64,000 nucleotides of DNA, taken from Bacteroidota bacterium. Lineage in GTDB: Bacteria; Bacteroidota; Bacteroidia; UBA7662; CANHCV01. Below, piece after piece: positions 1 through 7,421 of this stretch (positions are counted from its first letter, which is position 1; each line of letters starts with the position of its first letter). Under the pieces are notes generated by a model. It saw nothing but the letters and a program-made list of their open reading frames with translations. It made no database searches and was not told the origin of the DNA. The DNA is taken from positions 1-64,000 of the forward strand of contig CANMVY010000003.1 of assembly GCA_947501265.1 (NCBI GenBank), given 5' to 3'. Position numbers and translations under genes: made by a program.

Positions 1-90
1 GGCGCTTTTTTTATGATTATTGGTTGGCTAGATCGTCCCGAAATGCTTCGGGAAGGTCATCGGTTCGACTCCGAACTTCTCCACTACAGA

Positions 91-112
91 AGCGCCTTTT
101 GGCGCTTTTTTT
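91..112 (+). terminator. Rho-independent terminator in repeat unit 1
   Basis: AGCGCC (91-96), loop TTTT, GGCGCT (101-106), followed by a T run to 112. It lies directly after the tRNA-like 3' end, as expected for a terminator that once followed a tRNA gene. Confidence 0.75.
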
Positions 113-190
113 ATGATTATTGGTTGGCTAGATCGTCCCGAAATGCTTCGGGAAGGTCATCGGTTCGACTCCGAACTTCTCCACTACAGA

Positions 191-212
191 AGCGCCTTTT
201 GGCGCTTTTTTT
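191..212 (+). terminator. Rho-independent terminator in repeat unit 2
   Basis: Exact copy of the hairpin at 91-112, one repeat period (100 bp) downstream. This is the last complete terminator of the array before the GIY-YIG leader region. Confidence 0.75.
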
Positions 213-245
213 ATGATTATTGGTTTGTCCTTTTTAAAAGAGTTG

Positions 246-263
246 AAACGTTTATAAACGTTT
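246..263. other. Perfect 18-bp palindrome
   Basis: AAACGTTTATAAACGTTT is identical to its own reverse complement. It lies in the AT-rich stretch between the repeat array and the GIY-YIG leader. A dimeric regulator site is possible, but nothing in the window identifies a binding protein. Confidence 0.45.
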
Positions 264-328
264 AAAAACGGGTAAGTTGCCAAAATAAAACATTTTTGCC
301 TTAAATCAGTAAGTCACCTGGAATTCAA

Positions 329-390
329 CGAGAAGACTTTAGTTCGAACCCACTCACTGTGAGTGACGAAATGGGGTCTTCAGATTCTCT
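329..390 (+). other. Structured, tRNA-like leader upstream of the GIY-YIG gene
   Basis: The sequence can fold with a closing stem GAAGAC/GTCTTC around an internal hairpin CACTCAC-T-GTGAGTG (351-365). It contains a T-loop-like TTCGAACCC just before that hairpin. The stretch is non-coding and ends about 30 nt before the GIY-YIG start. It could be a decayed tRNA, a structured RNA, or the nuclease target or insertion scar. The fold was drawn by eye. Confidence 0.4.
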
Positions 391-422
391 TTTTTATGTA
401 ACATTTGAACAAATTGGTAGAT

Positions 423-692
423 ATGGAATGTGCAGTTTATATTTTGTATTCGATTCAAATGGATCAATTCTACGTTGGTTCCAGTTGTAATTTGGAAGAT
501 CGATTGAATCGACACAAAAATCATGGAAGTAAGGCAACGAAAAAGGCGACCGATTGGGAATTGGTTTATCTGGAAAAATTTAGTGATCGAACTTTGGCGG
601 TGAGAAGGGAATTAGAAATAAAGAAAAAGAAAAGTAGAAAATACATTGAGTTATTAATTCAAGGAGAAAAGGATTCAGAGGGCCATCGATGA
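423..692 (+). CDS. GIY-YIG family endonuclease (small, single domain)
   Basis: An 89-residue protein made almost entirely of a GIY-YIG nuclease fold: VYILYS for the GIY strand, then FYVGSS for the YIG strand, then LEDRLNRH with the usual Arg, and a Lys-rich C-terminal helix. Such single-domain proteins (UPF0213/YhbQ-like) are common in Bacteroidota; their cellular role is mostly unknown. I chose ATG 423 because family members start a few residues before YILYS; a TTG at 405 would add six residues. The last codons (EGHR) read through a tRNA-like remnant in the same frame as the EGHR encoded by the upstream repeat. It stands alone, next to tRNA fragments. Confidence 0.85.
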   Translation: MECAVYILYSIQMDQFYVGSSCNLEDRLNRHKNHGSKATKKATDWELVYLEKFSDRTLAVRRELEIKKKKSRKYIELLIQGEKDSEGHR

Positions 693-784
693 ATTTTGTA
701 AATTCTTACCATGGAAAAAATGCAATCCGCTTGTGAACATCTAACGAGTGCTTCTCAAATTATTGCATACTCATTGCTTCCGTT

Positions 785-1033
785 TTATCCTTTACCTTTA
801 GAATCTAAATGCGAAAGATAAATTTTCTGACAAGCCGCATCCATGGCCTTGAAAAGGGGTATATTGATCTCTTTCTCTCGGGAAATTAGGGTTAATCCTG
901 ATACGGCATGAAATAAAATGGCATGGTTGTTTTTTGCTATTCGTTCCACTGTTTCAATCTTGAAACTTCTTTTGGAGGAATTTGAAACAACGATTTTTTC
1001 GGTTTGGGGATCAATGGCAAAAAGGTAGTTCAT
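785..1033 (-). CDS. Hypothetical protein, 82 aa
   Basis: A short frame starting at an ATG, with mixed protein-like composition and no signal peptide or membrane segment. I recognise no family. No clear ribosome site or -7 box precedes it. It sits between the GIY-YIG gene (opposite strand, about 90 bp away) and a gene-poor stretch. It could be a small real gene, the remnant of a longer one, or chance. Confidence 0.35.
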   Translation of the reverse strand: MNYLFAIDPQTEKIVVSNSSKRSFKIETVERIAKNNHAILFHAVSGLTLISREKEINIPLFKAMDAACQKIYLSHLDSKGKG

Positions 1034-1349
1034 AAGGCATTTATTGATGGTGATGGCAGCGTCCGGAGGGATGGGTAGTCATATTTCGGCATCGAGCTCT
1101 TTTTTGGGTGGTTCCCATTCACCGAGGTGAGTTGTTTCCGATGAAAAAGAGGGTTAAAAAAAATCTCATGGGGTTACAATGAACAAGTTCCATTCAGAAT
1201 TACGGAAATCAATTCTCAGATTGTTTTTGAATGCGAAGGTTTCATAAAAATTTTTTATCGGAAATTTCTGATTTTTCTCATCTCCAATGCCATGGCTCTT
1301 ATGTTAGTTTCTAACGGCCTAACGTTGTTGGTTTGGAAGGAATAAATGT
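1034..1349. other. Gene-poor intergenic stretch
   Basis: About 316 bp with no supported gene, tRNA or terminator. The minus strand has a short open run of about 24 codons near 1090-1160 that ends in a stop and lacks a start. It might be a gene remnant, but it is too short to call. Confidence 0.4.
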
Positions 1350-1754
1350 TTAGCCATTCTTAAGGATGAATTTCAAATGTTGCAGTATATTGGAGTGTTG
1401 GGTTAAGTCGATAGTGATGAGGTTTGGAAGCGCTGAATGAAGTTCTAAAACCTTGATTTCGGAAGAAAATGGCTGATCTTCCAGCCAAAAGAAATCGGAT
1501 TTGAAATCGATGGCCTCGGTTTTGAGTGTTTTCCAAACGGTAGGTTGAATCTTGGATAGGTGTTCGATAGTTTGGGAGCCAAAGTGCTTTGAAAGGTATT
1601 GAACGGCCGTTTGGGCGTTTCCTTTGCAATGGGTTGTTAACCAAAATACCTGAAACTGAGTCGTGATGTACTCGATGAATTCTTCGGCATGCCGTGCGGG
1701 TTTCCCCTGTCGGGTAAGAATCACTCCGTCGATATCGAGGTAGAGGTTTTTCAT
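1350..1754 (-). CDS. HAD-like protein (DxDGV motif), 134 aa
   Basis: The N-terminus YLDIDGVIL matches HAD motif I, with two Asp around the Ile. WLTTHCKGNA near residue 40 fits the Thr/Ser-bearing motif II. FWLEDQP near residue 90 could stand for the acidic motif IV. At 134 residues it is a minimal HAD fold without a large cap. Members of this small group are usually annotated as hypothetical; a phosphatase role is possible but not shown. ATG 1754 puts motif I at the very N-terminus, as is normal. It is a lone gene on the minus strand after the SIMPL gene. Confidence 0.65.
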   Translation of the reverse strand: MKNLYLDIDGVILTRQGKPARHAEEFIEYITTQFQVFWLTTHCKGNAQTAVQYLSKHFGSQTIEHLSKIQPTVWKTLKTEAIDFKSDFFWLEDQPFSSEIKVLELHSALPNLITIDLTQHSNILQHLKFILKNG

Positions 1755-1889
1755 TAGGAGAGAGGAATGAGCGGGGATGAAGGTTTTGAAATATTAATCA
1801 CCCACTGAAAAGGGCTTTCTTAAACTTCACTTCTTCAAGATTTCCCATTCATTTAACTTAAAAAAAACTTTTTTGATCCGGTACAGAAA

Positions 1890-2648
1890 TTATTCAAGAA
1901 AAAAGACAATGGTGCTAACTACCCTGGCTTTTTGTATGTATGGCTCGGTTGGTGCAGAATTGTCAACACCTCCATCTTCGGTATATTGAAATCTTCCGAC
2001 GATGGTAATTTGACCTTGAGAGGCGGTTTTTATTTTACCCAATTTCGCTTTTGAATCGTTGGCAAATTGTTCGCCGGCCACACGCGCATTTTTCGTGCTT
2101 TCTGCAATCAATTTAGGTTTTACCGAGTTTAATTCTGGGAAGGAATAATTGGTACTTATGGTCGAGGTTAATCCTTTGCTGATCAAATCTAATTTGATCT
2201 GAGCTGCTTTGTTTTCAGTTGTTTTGACCTGATTTGTTTCAATAACCAACATTTGATTGGTTCGGTATCGATCAATTTTAGTTTTTACCGGTTTACCGTT
2301 TTGCCATTCGTTGATGTAGTAAGTCTCTTTGTCTTCAATGTCAATGCTTTTAGCCTGAATTTCGGTTTTTGAGAATCCAATGCTCGATAAATAGGATAAA
2401 ATTGCATTCTTTTTTTGTTCAGTTCGTTGATTTAACTCTTGCAAATCATCCCCTGAAAATGAATAAGAAATATAAATGGTGGAAGAATTCGCATTGATGT
2501 TCAATTCAGCCAATCCTTTAACGGTTACAATGCGGTCTTTATCACTGAAAGTTTTTAGCCCCTTGAAGATAAAATATCCAAGCGTTGCCATGCCCACTAA
2601 TAGGGAAATACCTAAAACGTAGGATTTGTTTGATGTTTGATTTTCCAT
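1890..2648 (-). CDS. SIMPL domain-containing protein (DUF541)
   Basis: A 252-residue protein with one N-terminal membrane segment (about residues 9-29) and a large exported domain. The order VTVKGLAELNINANSSTIYISYS, with alternating strands and a Tyr/Asn-rich middle, then a C-terminal VVSTIVFFLE strand, follows the SIMPL/YggE pattern. These proteins are anchored in the inner membrane and face the periplasm; oxidative-stress or envelope roles have been reported for relatives, but the mechanism is unknown. It is monocistronic and divergent from the M13 peptidase gene, with a 391-bp spacer. Confidence 0.8.
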   Translation of the reverse strand: MENQTSNKSYVLGISLLVGMATLGYFIFKGLKTFSDKDRIVTVKGLAELNINANSSTIYISYSFSGDDLQELNQRTEQKKNAILSYLSSIGFSKTEIQAKSIDIEDKETYYINEWQNGKPVKTKIDRYRTNQMLVIETNQVKTTENKAAQIKLDLISKGLTSTISTNYSFPELNSVKPKLIAESTKNARVAGEQFANDSKAKLGKIKTASQGQITIVGRFQYTEDGGVDNSAPTEPYIQKARVVSTIVFFLE

Positions 2649-3039
2649 CAGGTTATTTGGGTTTTTTGTTATTGATTGAGGTGGAGATTTGAACGTTGCA
2701 ATATCCTCATTTATTTATGCTTTTCATTTTTATTCAATAATTTTTTTCTTTTTTAACGTTCGTTGAAAATCAATCCATCGAAAAGCAAGTCTTGAATATT
2801 TTGACAGGATGAATGAGGGAAAATGTAAAGACCAGTTTAGGTTGGATGTTAAATATGTTTGTTGATTGTTTTCATCGATTGATTTTGAATTCAAGTCAGT
2901 GGTTTGACCATTTTAGGTCACGGGAATGAACCTTAAGTTCAAAGTTTTTTCAAACAGAAATCAACCAATTTCCCAAAAATTCAGTCAAAAATGCTGAAGC
3001 ATACCTTACCCATTCTTAACTTTGAACAAACAACCCAAC
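2649..3039. other. Divergent intergenic region, SIMPL / M13 peptidase
   Basis: AT-rich, no gene seen. The only regulatory site I can support is the -7 box just before the M13 gene (3017-3024). I found no good -7 match for the SIMPL gene on the minus strand. Confidence 0.4.
3017..3024 (+). promoter_or_regulatory. Bacteroidota -7 promoter box for the M13 gene
   Basis: TAACTTTG matches the TAnnTTTG consensus exactly, 15 nt before ATG 3040. The TTG at 3022, which would extend the frame, lies inside this box, so it is unlikely to be the start codon. No clear -33 TTTG was seen. Confidence 0.55.
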
Positions 3040-5052
3040 ATGAAGAAAATTCTGTTCTCCCTAACCGCATTGGCCGCCCTCGCTAGCTGCCAGTCCAACC
3101 AAAATGCGGCCAACGAAAAAGTCGAAAAATTCTCCTCCGAATACATCGATTCCTCCGCCAACATCGATAACGATTTCTACCACTATGCCGTAGGAAAGTG
3201 GCTGAAAAACAATCCCATCCCCAACGATCAATCCTCCTGGGGTTCGTTCGAAGTTTTGATGGAAGATAACAATGCCCGTATCGAATCCATCCTTGAGGAA
3301 CTCAGCGCGAAAAGCAACCACACCGCCGGATCCGCTGAACAAATGGTGAACGATTTTTATCGCGCAGCTCTTGACTCAGCAACGCGTACTAAAAACGGAC
3401 TCAACGCTCTTCAGCCTACCCTTCAATCCTACCAAAAAGCCAATTCCTTTGCCGAATTGCTGCAAGCATGGGTCGAAGCCGAAAAAGCCGGACTCACTTC
3501 CCCAGCACCATACAGCATGTACGTGAACGCCGACGATCATCAGGCAACTCAAAACATGCTTTATGTTTTTCAAGGAGGACTTTCGCTTCCTGAAAAAGAT
3601 TACTACCTCAATCCGGCTCCCGAGATGAAAGCCATTCGGGAGAAATACGTGGATCACATCAATCAAATGTTGAAGTTTGCGGGAACTATTGTTCCGGCAA
3701 AGGCCACCGGTAAGGAAATTCTTGAGCTTGAAACCCGCATGGCCAGCATCTCCATGAGCATGAACGATATGCGGGACCCCGATGCCCTTTACAATAAAAT
3801 GGCCATGGCCGATTATTTCCAATTGGCTCCTTCCTTCCAACTGGCTCAACACGCCGCTGCCTTTGGAATTAAATCCGATTCTCTGGTGGTCAACCAACCT
3901 TCTTTCTTGAAAGGGTTGGAAGCATTATCCAAAATTTCTTTAGATACCTGGAAAGCGTATTCCATTTGGCAACAAATTCACAACAACGTAGCTTACTTGT
4001 CGCCAGAAATGGAGAAAGTGAATTTCGACTTCTGGGGTAAAACCATGAACGGCCAACCTAGTATGCGCCCCGCTAAAAAACGAGCTATTCGTGCCATTAA
4101 CGCCAATTTGGGAGAACCCATGGGCAAATTATTCGTGGCTAAATACTTCCCCGAAGAATCGAAAAAATACATCCAAACCATGGTGGAAGACCTTCGCTCG
4201 GCTTACAAAACCCACATCCAACAATTGGATTGGATGAGCCCTACCACCAAAACCAAAGCCCTCGAAAAATTGGCGAAGTTCACCTACAAAATCGGATATC
4301 CCGATGAATGGAAAGACCTTAGCAGCATTAAAATCAATTCGAACGATTATTTGCTCTCCGTAGCTTCGGTTCGCCAATTTGAAATCAAAGACATGCTTTC
4401 GAAAATTGGTCAACCCGTCGATAAAAAAGAATGGGGCATGAACGCACACGAAGTGAATGCCTACTACAATCCGAACGGAAACGAAGTGGTGTTTCCCGCC
4501 GGTATTTTGCAGCCTCCGTTCTTCCACATTACCTACGACGATGCCTTGAATTACGGTGGAATTGGAGCGGTAATCGGACACGAATTTACCCACGGTTTCG
4601 ACGATCAGGGTGCGAAATTCGACGGAGATGGAAATCGCAACGACTGGTGGACTCCCGAAGATTTCAAGAAGTTTACCGAAAAAGGAAATGCCTTGGCCAA
4701 TCAATATTCATCGTACGAACCCATTCAAGGATTGCACATCAATGGAGCCATGACGTTGGGTGAAAACATTGCCGATTTGGGCGGTTTGTCCATCGCATTT
4801 TCCGCATTGAAATCGCACCTCAAAGGAGGAGAACATGATTTGGTTGATGGCATGACCCAAGAGCAGCGTTTCTTCTTCAGCTTTGCTAACGTATGGAAAG
4901 GAAACGAGCGGGAAGAAAGCCTTCGTAACCAGATTTTATCCGATTACCATTCTCCCGGTCCTTACCGCGTAAAAGGAACACTGAAGAACATGTCTCCCTT
5001 TTACGAGTCGTTCAAGTTGAAACAACCTGCCGATCTATTGAAGATTTGGTAA
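3040..5052 (+). CDS. M13 family metallopeptidase (neprilysin/PepO-like), lipoprotein
   Basis: A zinc endopeptidase of about 670 residues, the usual M13 length. The signal peptide ends in a lipobox (LAALASC), so the protein is probably lipid-anchored in the envelope. The zinc site VIGHEFTHGFDD (HExxH) and the downstream GENIADLGG (ExxxD, third zinc ligand) are both intact, and NAYYNPNGNEVVFPAGILQ is the typical substrate-side motif. ATG 3040 is chosen over the TTG at 3022 because it gives a clean lipoprotein signal and spares the -7 box. Likely role: degradation of oligopeptides outside the cytoplasm. It is monocistronic with a strong terminator 8 bp after the stop. Confidence 0.95.
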   Translation: MKKILFSLTALAALASCQSNQNAANEKVEKFSSEYIDSSANIDNDFYHYAVGKWLKNNPIPNDQSSWGSFEVLMEDNNARIESILEELSAKSNHTAGSAEQMVNDFYRAALDSATRTKNGLNALQPTLQSYQKANSFAELLQAWVEAEKAGLTSPAPYSMYVNADDHQATQNMLYVFQGGLSLPEKDYYLNPAPEMKAIREKYVDHINQMLKFAGTIVPAKATGKEILELETRMASISMSMNDMRDPDALYNKMAMADYFQLAPSFQLAQHAAAFGIKSDSLVVNQPSFLKGLEALSKISLDTWKAYSIWQQIHNNVAYLSPEMEKVNFDFWGKTMNGQPSMRPAKKRAIRAINANLGEPMGKLFVAKYFPEESKKYIQTMVEDLRSAYKTHIQQLDWMSPTTKTKALEKLAKFTYKIGYPDEWKDLSSIKINSNDYLLSVASVRQFEIKDMLSKIGQPVDKKEWGMNAHEVNAYYNPNGNEVVFPAGILQPPFFHITYDDALNYGGIGAVIGHEFTHGFDDQGAKFDGDGNRNDWWTPEDFKKFTEKGNALANQYSSYEPIQGLHINGAMTLGENIADLGGLSIAFSALKSHLKGGEHDLVDGMTQEQRFFFSFANVWKGNEREESLRNQILSDYHSPGPYRVKGTLKNMSPFYESFKLKQPADLLKIW

Positions 5053-5060
5053 ATGAAAAA

Positions 5061-5085
5061 CCCCGCCAATCGGCGGGGTTTTTTT
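5061..5085. terminator. Bidirectional terminator between M13 gene and scpA
   Basis: CCCCGCC, loop AATC, GGCGGGG followed by seven T on the plus strand; on the minus strand the stem is followed by a T run as well. It serves the two convergent genes. Confidence 0.9.
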
Positions 5086-5824
5086 ATGCGTCTTCTTTGG
5101 CTGTCAGCCAAAACTGATTAAATCCTTCTCCAAAGACCAAGGCAATTTTCTGCTGTTGCACCAAATCGAGGATGGCTAGAAAATTGAAAATAGCCTCCAT
5201 CTTTTCTTTGGATTGCTTTAAAACCGATAGGAAATCAATCTTCTTCTTCTTTTTTAATTGACCTAGAAGTTGTTCCTTTTTTTCGTCGATGGAATAGGGG
5301 TAAAGGGTGATGGTATGTTTGGGTTTATTCACTTCTTGGAAATGTTTATCCATCACGCCGCGAAAAGCTTTGAGCAGTTTATACAAATCAATCTGACTCA
5401 ATTCTTCCTGCACTTTATTGCCCTCCTTAAAAGATTTCCATTCTTGCTCCACATTCCCTCGGGGATGCATGAGGATTTGCTGGGCTTCCAATTCTCCCAA
5501 TTGCAAACTGGCTTCTTTGAATTTTTTGTAAGCGATGAGTCGATCTACCAAATCTTTTCTGGGATCGATTTCTGCGCCTGTTTCATCGAGGTCGGCACGC
5601 GGCAGTAGCATTTTAGCTTTGATGCGCATGAGCGTGCTAGCGACCAAAATGAATTCACTGGCCACTTCCAGATTGAGTTCTTCCAGCGATTTCAGAAACT
5701 CCAAAAACTCGTTGGTGATGTGAGAAATGGGAATGTCGTAAATATCCAATTCGTCCCTTTCAATAAAGAAGAGCAAAAGGTCGAACGGACCCTCGAATTG
5801 GGGAAGTTTAATTTCGTAGCTCAC
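5084..5824 (-). CDS. scpA: Segregation and condensation protein A
   Basis: A 246-residue kleisin subunit of the SMC-ScpA-ScpB condensin-like complex that acts on replicated chromosomes. The N-terminus FEGPFDLLLFFIERDELDIYDI is the family hallmark, followed by SEFILVASTLMRIKAKMLLP. The C-terminal winged helix (FLAILDLVQQQKIALV) is present. It overlaps the upstream asd gene by 4 bp (ATGA), so translation is probably coupled. scpB and smc are not in the window. Confidence 0.95.
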   Translation of the reverse strand: MSYEIKLPQFEGPFDLLLFFIERDELDIYDIPISHITNEFLEFLKSLEELNLEVASEFILVASTLMRIKAKMLLPRADLDETGAEIDPRKDLVDRLIAYKKFKEASLQLGELEAQQILMHPRGNVEQEWKSFKEGNKVQEELSQIDLYKLLKAFRGVMDKHFQEVNKPKHTITLYPYSIDEKKEQLLGQLKKKKKIDFLSVLKQSKEKMEAIFNFLAILDLVQQQKIALVFGEGFNQFWLTAKEDA

Positions 5825-6816
5825 GCGGGTAACATTCCGTTTTTCAACAGGGTTTCGGCAATTTGGATGGCATTGGTAGCAGCTCCTTTGCGAAGGTTAT
5901 CGCTCACAATCCAGAGGTTGAAACTGTTCGGAAAAGATCGATCGATGCGCACTCGGCCCACAAATACTTCATCGCGTTCGTGCGCATTCAACGGCATCGG
6001 ATAAATTTGGTTGGAGGGATCGTCTATGACTACGATGCCGGGCATTTCCGACATCCAAATGCGTAAATCGGCTACCGTGCAGGGATGTTCTAGGGAGATG
6101 TTCACCGACTCGGAGTGGCCGCCCATCACAGGAATGCGAACGGTCGTGGCCGTCACTTGGATTTGGTTGCTTCCCATGATTTTCTGTGTTTCACGCATCA
6201 TTTTCAGTTCTTCCTTGGTGTAATCGTCGTCGGAAAAAACATCAATTTGAGGAATAGCATTTTTGAAGATGGGATGGGCGTAGGCCATGGGCCCTTCGAT
6301 ACCCTTGATTTCATTTTCGAGTTGATCGACCGCGGCTTTCCCCGTTCCCGTTACCGATTGGTAGGTGGAAACGACAATGCGGTGGATGGGATTTTTTTGG
6401 TGGATGGGATGCAGGGCCAAAACCATTTGGATGGTGCTGCAATTGGGATTGGCGATGATTTTATGCTGTGCTGTTAGCGTGTTTCCATTGACCTCGGGAA
6501 CAATGAGCGGGATTTCAGGATCCATGCGCCAAGCCGAGGAGTTGTCGATGACGGTGCATCCCGCAGCAGCGAATTTCGGCGCCCAAGCCTTGGAGGTGAT
6601 TCCTCCCGCCGAAAACAAGGCTACGTGGGGTGCGAGGGCAACTGCCTGTTCGAGGGTGACCACGGTGTACGGTTTCCCTCGAAACACGATGGTTTTCCCC
6701 GCCGATTTTTCCGACGCTACCGGAATCAATTCGGTTACGGGAAATTGTCGTTCTTCCAGAATTTGCAACATTTTGCTGCCCACCAATCCGGTGGCTCCAA
6801 CTACAGCTACTTTCAT
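5821..6816 (-). CDS. asd: Aspartate-semialdehyde dehydrogenase
   Basis: Converts 4-aspartyl phosphate to aspartate semialdehyde with NADPH, the branch point to lysine/diaminopimelate, threonine and methionine. It has the N-terminal NADP site GATGLVGSKM, the catalytic Cys in NPNCSTIQMV (near residue 125), and the substrate-side GGHSESVNI. The 331-residue length is typical. Start ATG 6816 places the Rossmann glycines at the N-terminus. It is the first gene of an asd-scpA pair. A near-consensus -7 box (TACCTTTA) lies 4 nt before the ATG. Confidence 0.96.
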   Translation of the reverse strand: MKVAVVGATGLVGSKMLQILEERQFPVTELIPVASEKSAGKTIVFRGKPYTVVTLEQAVALAPHVALFSAGGITSKAWAPKFAAAGCTVIDNSSAWRMDPEIPLIVPEVNGNTLTAQHKIIANPNCSTIQMVLALHPIHQKNPIHRIVVSTYQSVTGTGKAAVDQLENEIKGIEGPMAYAHPIFKNAIPQIDVFSDDDYTKEELKMMRETQKIMGSNQIQVTATTVRIPVMGGHSESVNISLEHPCTVADLRIWMSEMPGIVVIDDPSNQIYPMPLNAHERDEVFVGRVRIDRSFPNSFNLWIVSDNLRKGAATNAIQIAETLLKNGMLPA

Positions 6817-6820
6817 GCTT

Positions 6821-6828
6821 TAAAGGTA
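6821..6828 (-). promoter_or_regulatory. -7 box for asd, 4 nt before ATG
   Basis: On the minus strand TACCTTTA (one mismatch to TAnnTTTG), spacer AAGC, then ATG. A transcript starting at the usual distance would have almost no leader. Confidence 0.4.
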
Positions 6829-6931
6829 AGAATTTGTTCGAAATGCTAGGAATAGATTTATGGATGAGGAAAAGTTTTTCATGCTCATTCTTTGATTTAA
6901 ACCTGCAACCGCTTACCTTGTCTGCTTCACT

Positions 6932-7417
6932 ATGAAACTCCTTTGGGCCTTCTGTTTGTCTTTTTTTGTACTCCTGGCCAAGGCCCAAACCGAGGTGCAC
7001 GTTTATTTGCTTGAGGCTTGTCCGATGGCTCAATATTACGGACCAACGTTTCGAAAGCTTCAAAGTGATTTTCCTAGCGTTCGTTGGACCTTAGTTTTTC
7101 CCAACTCCAACGACTCTCTTGCCGCCGCTCAATACCTTTCTAAATATCAACTTTCCCACGCAGCTATCCTTCTTGAAACCGCCGCTTTGGAGGTTTGGAA
7201 CGCTGATCAACCTTTTGCTGTTTCGCCTTCGGTGGTGGTTTGGAGGAATCAAGAAATCGTTTACCGAGGCGCCATCGACGATGCGTTTGTTTCCCCCGGA
7301 AAGCGGCGCATCATCTTTCAAAACCATTACCTTCAAACCGTCCTCGAAAAATCGTCAACAAAACCCATCAATGAAGTAAAACCCGTGGGTTGTCTTTTAT
7401 CTTTACCTAAAACCTAA
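6932..7417 (+). CDS. Exported redoxin-like (thioredoxin-fold) protein
   Basis: A 161-residue protein with a Sec signal peptide ending at AKAQ (about residue 19). LLEACPMAQYYGPTF places a single Cys where redoxins of the DCPIAN type have theirs, and a second Cys lies in the C-terminal VKPVGCLL, a motif that often ends such proteins. The resolving Cys of a CxxC thioredoxin is missing. The gene ends 4 bp before the cytochrome c/PHM-like gene, so they form an operon. In other genomes similar redoxins accompany or are fused to cytochrome/copper monooxygenase-like proteins. Likely periplasmic redox or copper/haem maturation partner; substrate unknown. Confidence 0.7.
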   Translation: MKLLWAFCLSFFVLLAKAQTEVHVYLLEACPMAQYYGPTFRKLQSDFPSVRWTLVFPNSNDSLAAAQYLSKYQLSHAAILLETAALEVWNADQPFAVSPSVVVWRNQEIVYRGAIDDAFVSPGKRRIIFQNHYLQTVLEKSSTKPINEVKPVGCLLSLPKT

Positions 7418-7421
7418 TCGT

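Larger units (their letters stand above)
1..226 (+). repeat. Tandem 100-bp repeat of tRNA 3' part plus terminator
   Basis: Two exact 100-bp units (1-100, 101-200) and a partial third (201 to about 226); the array probably continues upstream of the window. Each unit carries a stretch like the end of a tRNA D arm (TTGGCTAGATCG), a perfect 7-bp hairpin with loop ATGC (TCCCGAA/TTCGGGA, 36-53) where the anticodon arm would be, then a T-arm-like segment (GGTTCGACTCC) and an acceptor-like CTTCTCCA (76-83). A U-tailed hairpin follows. No 5' acceptor strand or full D arm is present, so these are not working tRNAs. The 3' part resembles bacterial tRNA-Ala from memory. The open frame through the array is a by-product of the repeat. 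Confidence 0.85.

Noticed and set aside
13-216. A 67-residue open frame across the first 216 bp
   Set aside because: It reads through the tandem tRNA-fragment repeats and repeats itself; it is non-coding by-product.
1-226. Could the repeat array be a CRISPR?
   Set aside because: The units are 100 bp and directly joined, with no spacers and no cas genes.
1090-1160. A 24-codon minus-strand open stretch ending in a stop
   Set aside because: No start codon and no recognisable domain; too short to call a gene or pseudogene.
3376-4704. Long minus-strand frames of up to 191 codons inside the M13 peptidase gene
   Set aside because: They are antisense to a gene with intact catalytic motifs and have no recognisable domains.
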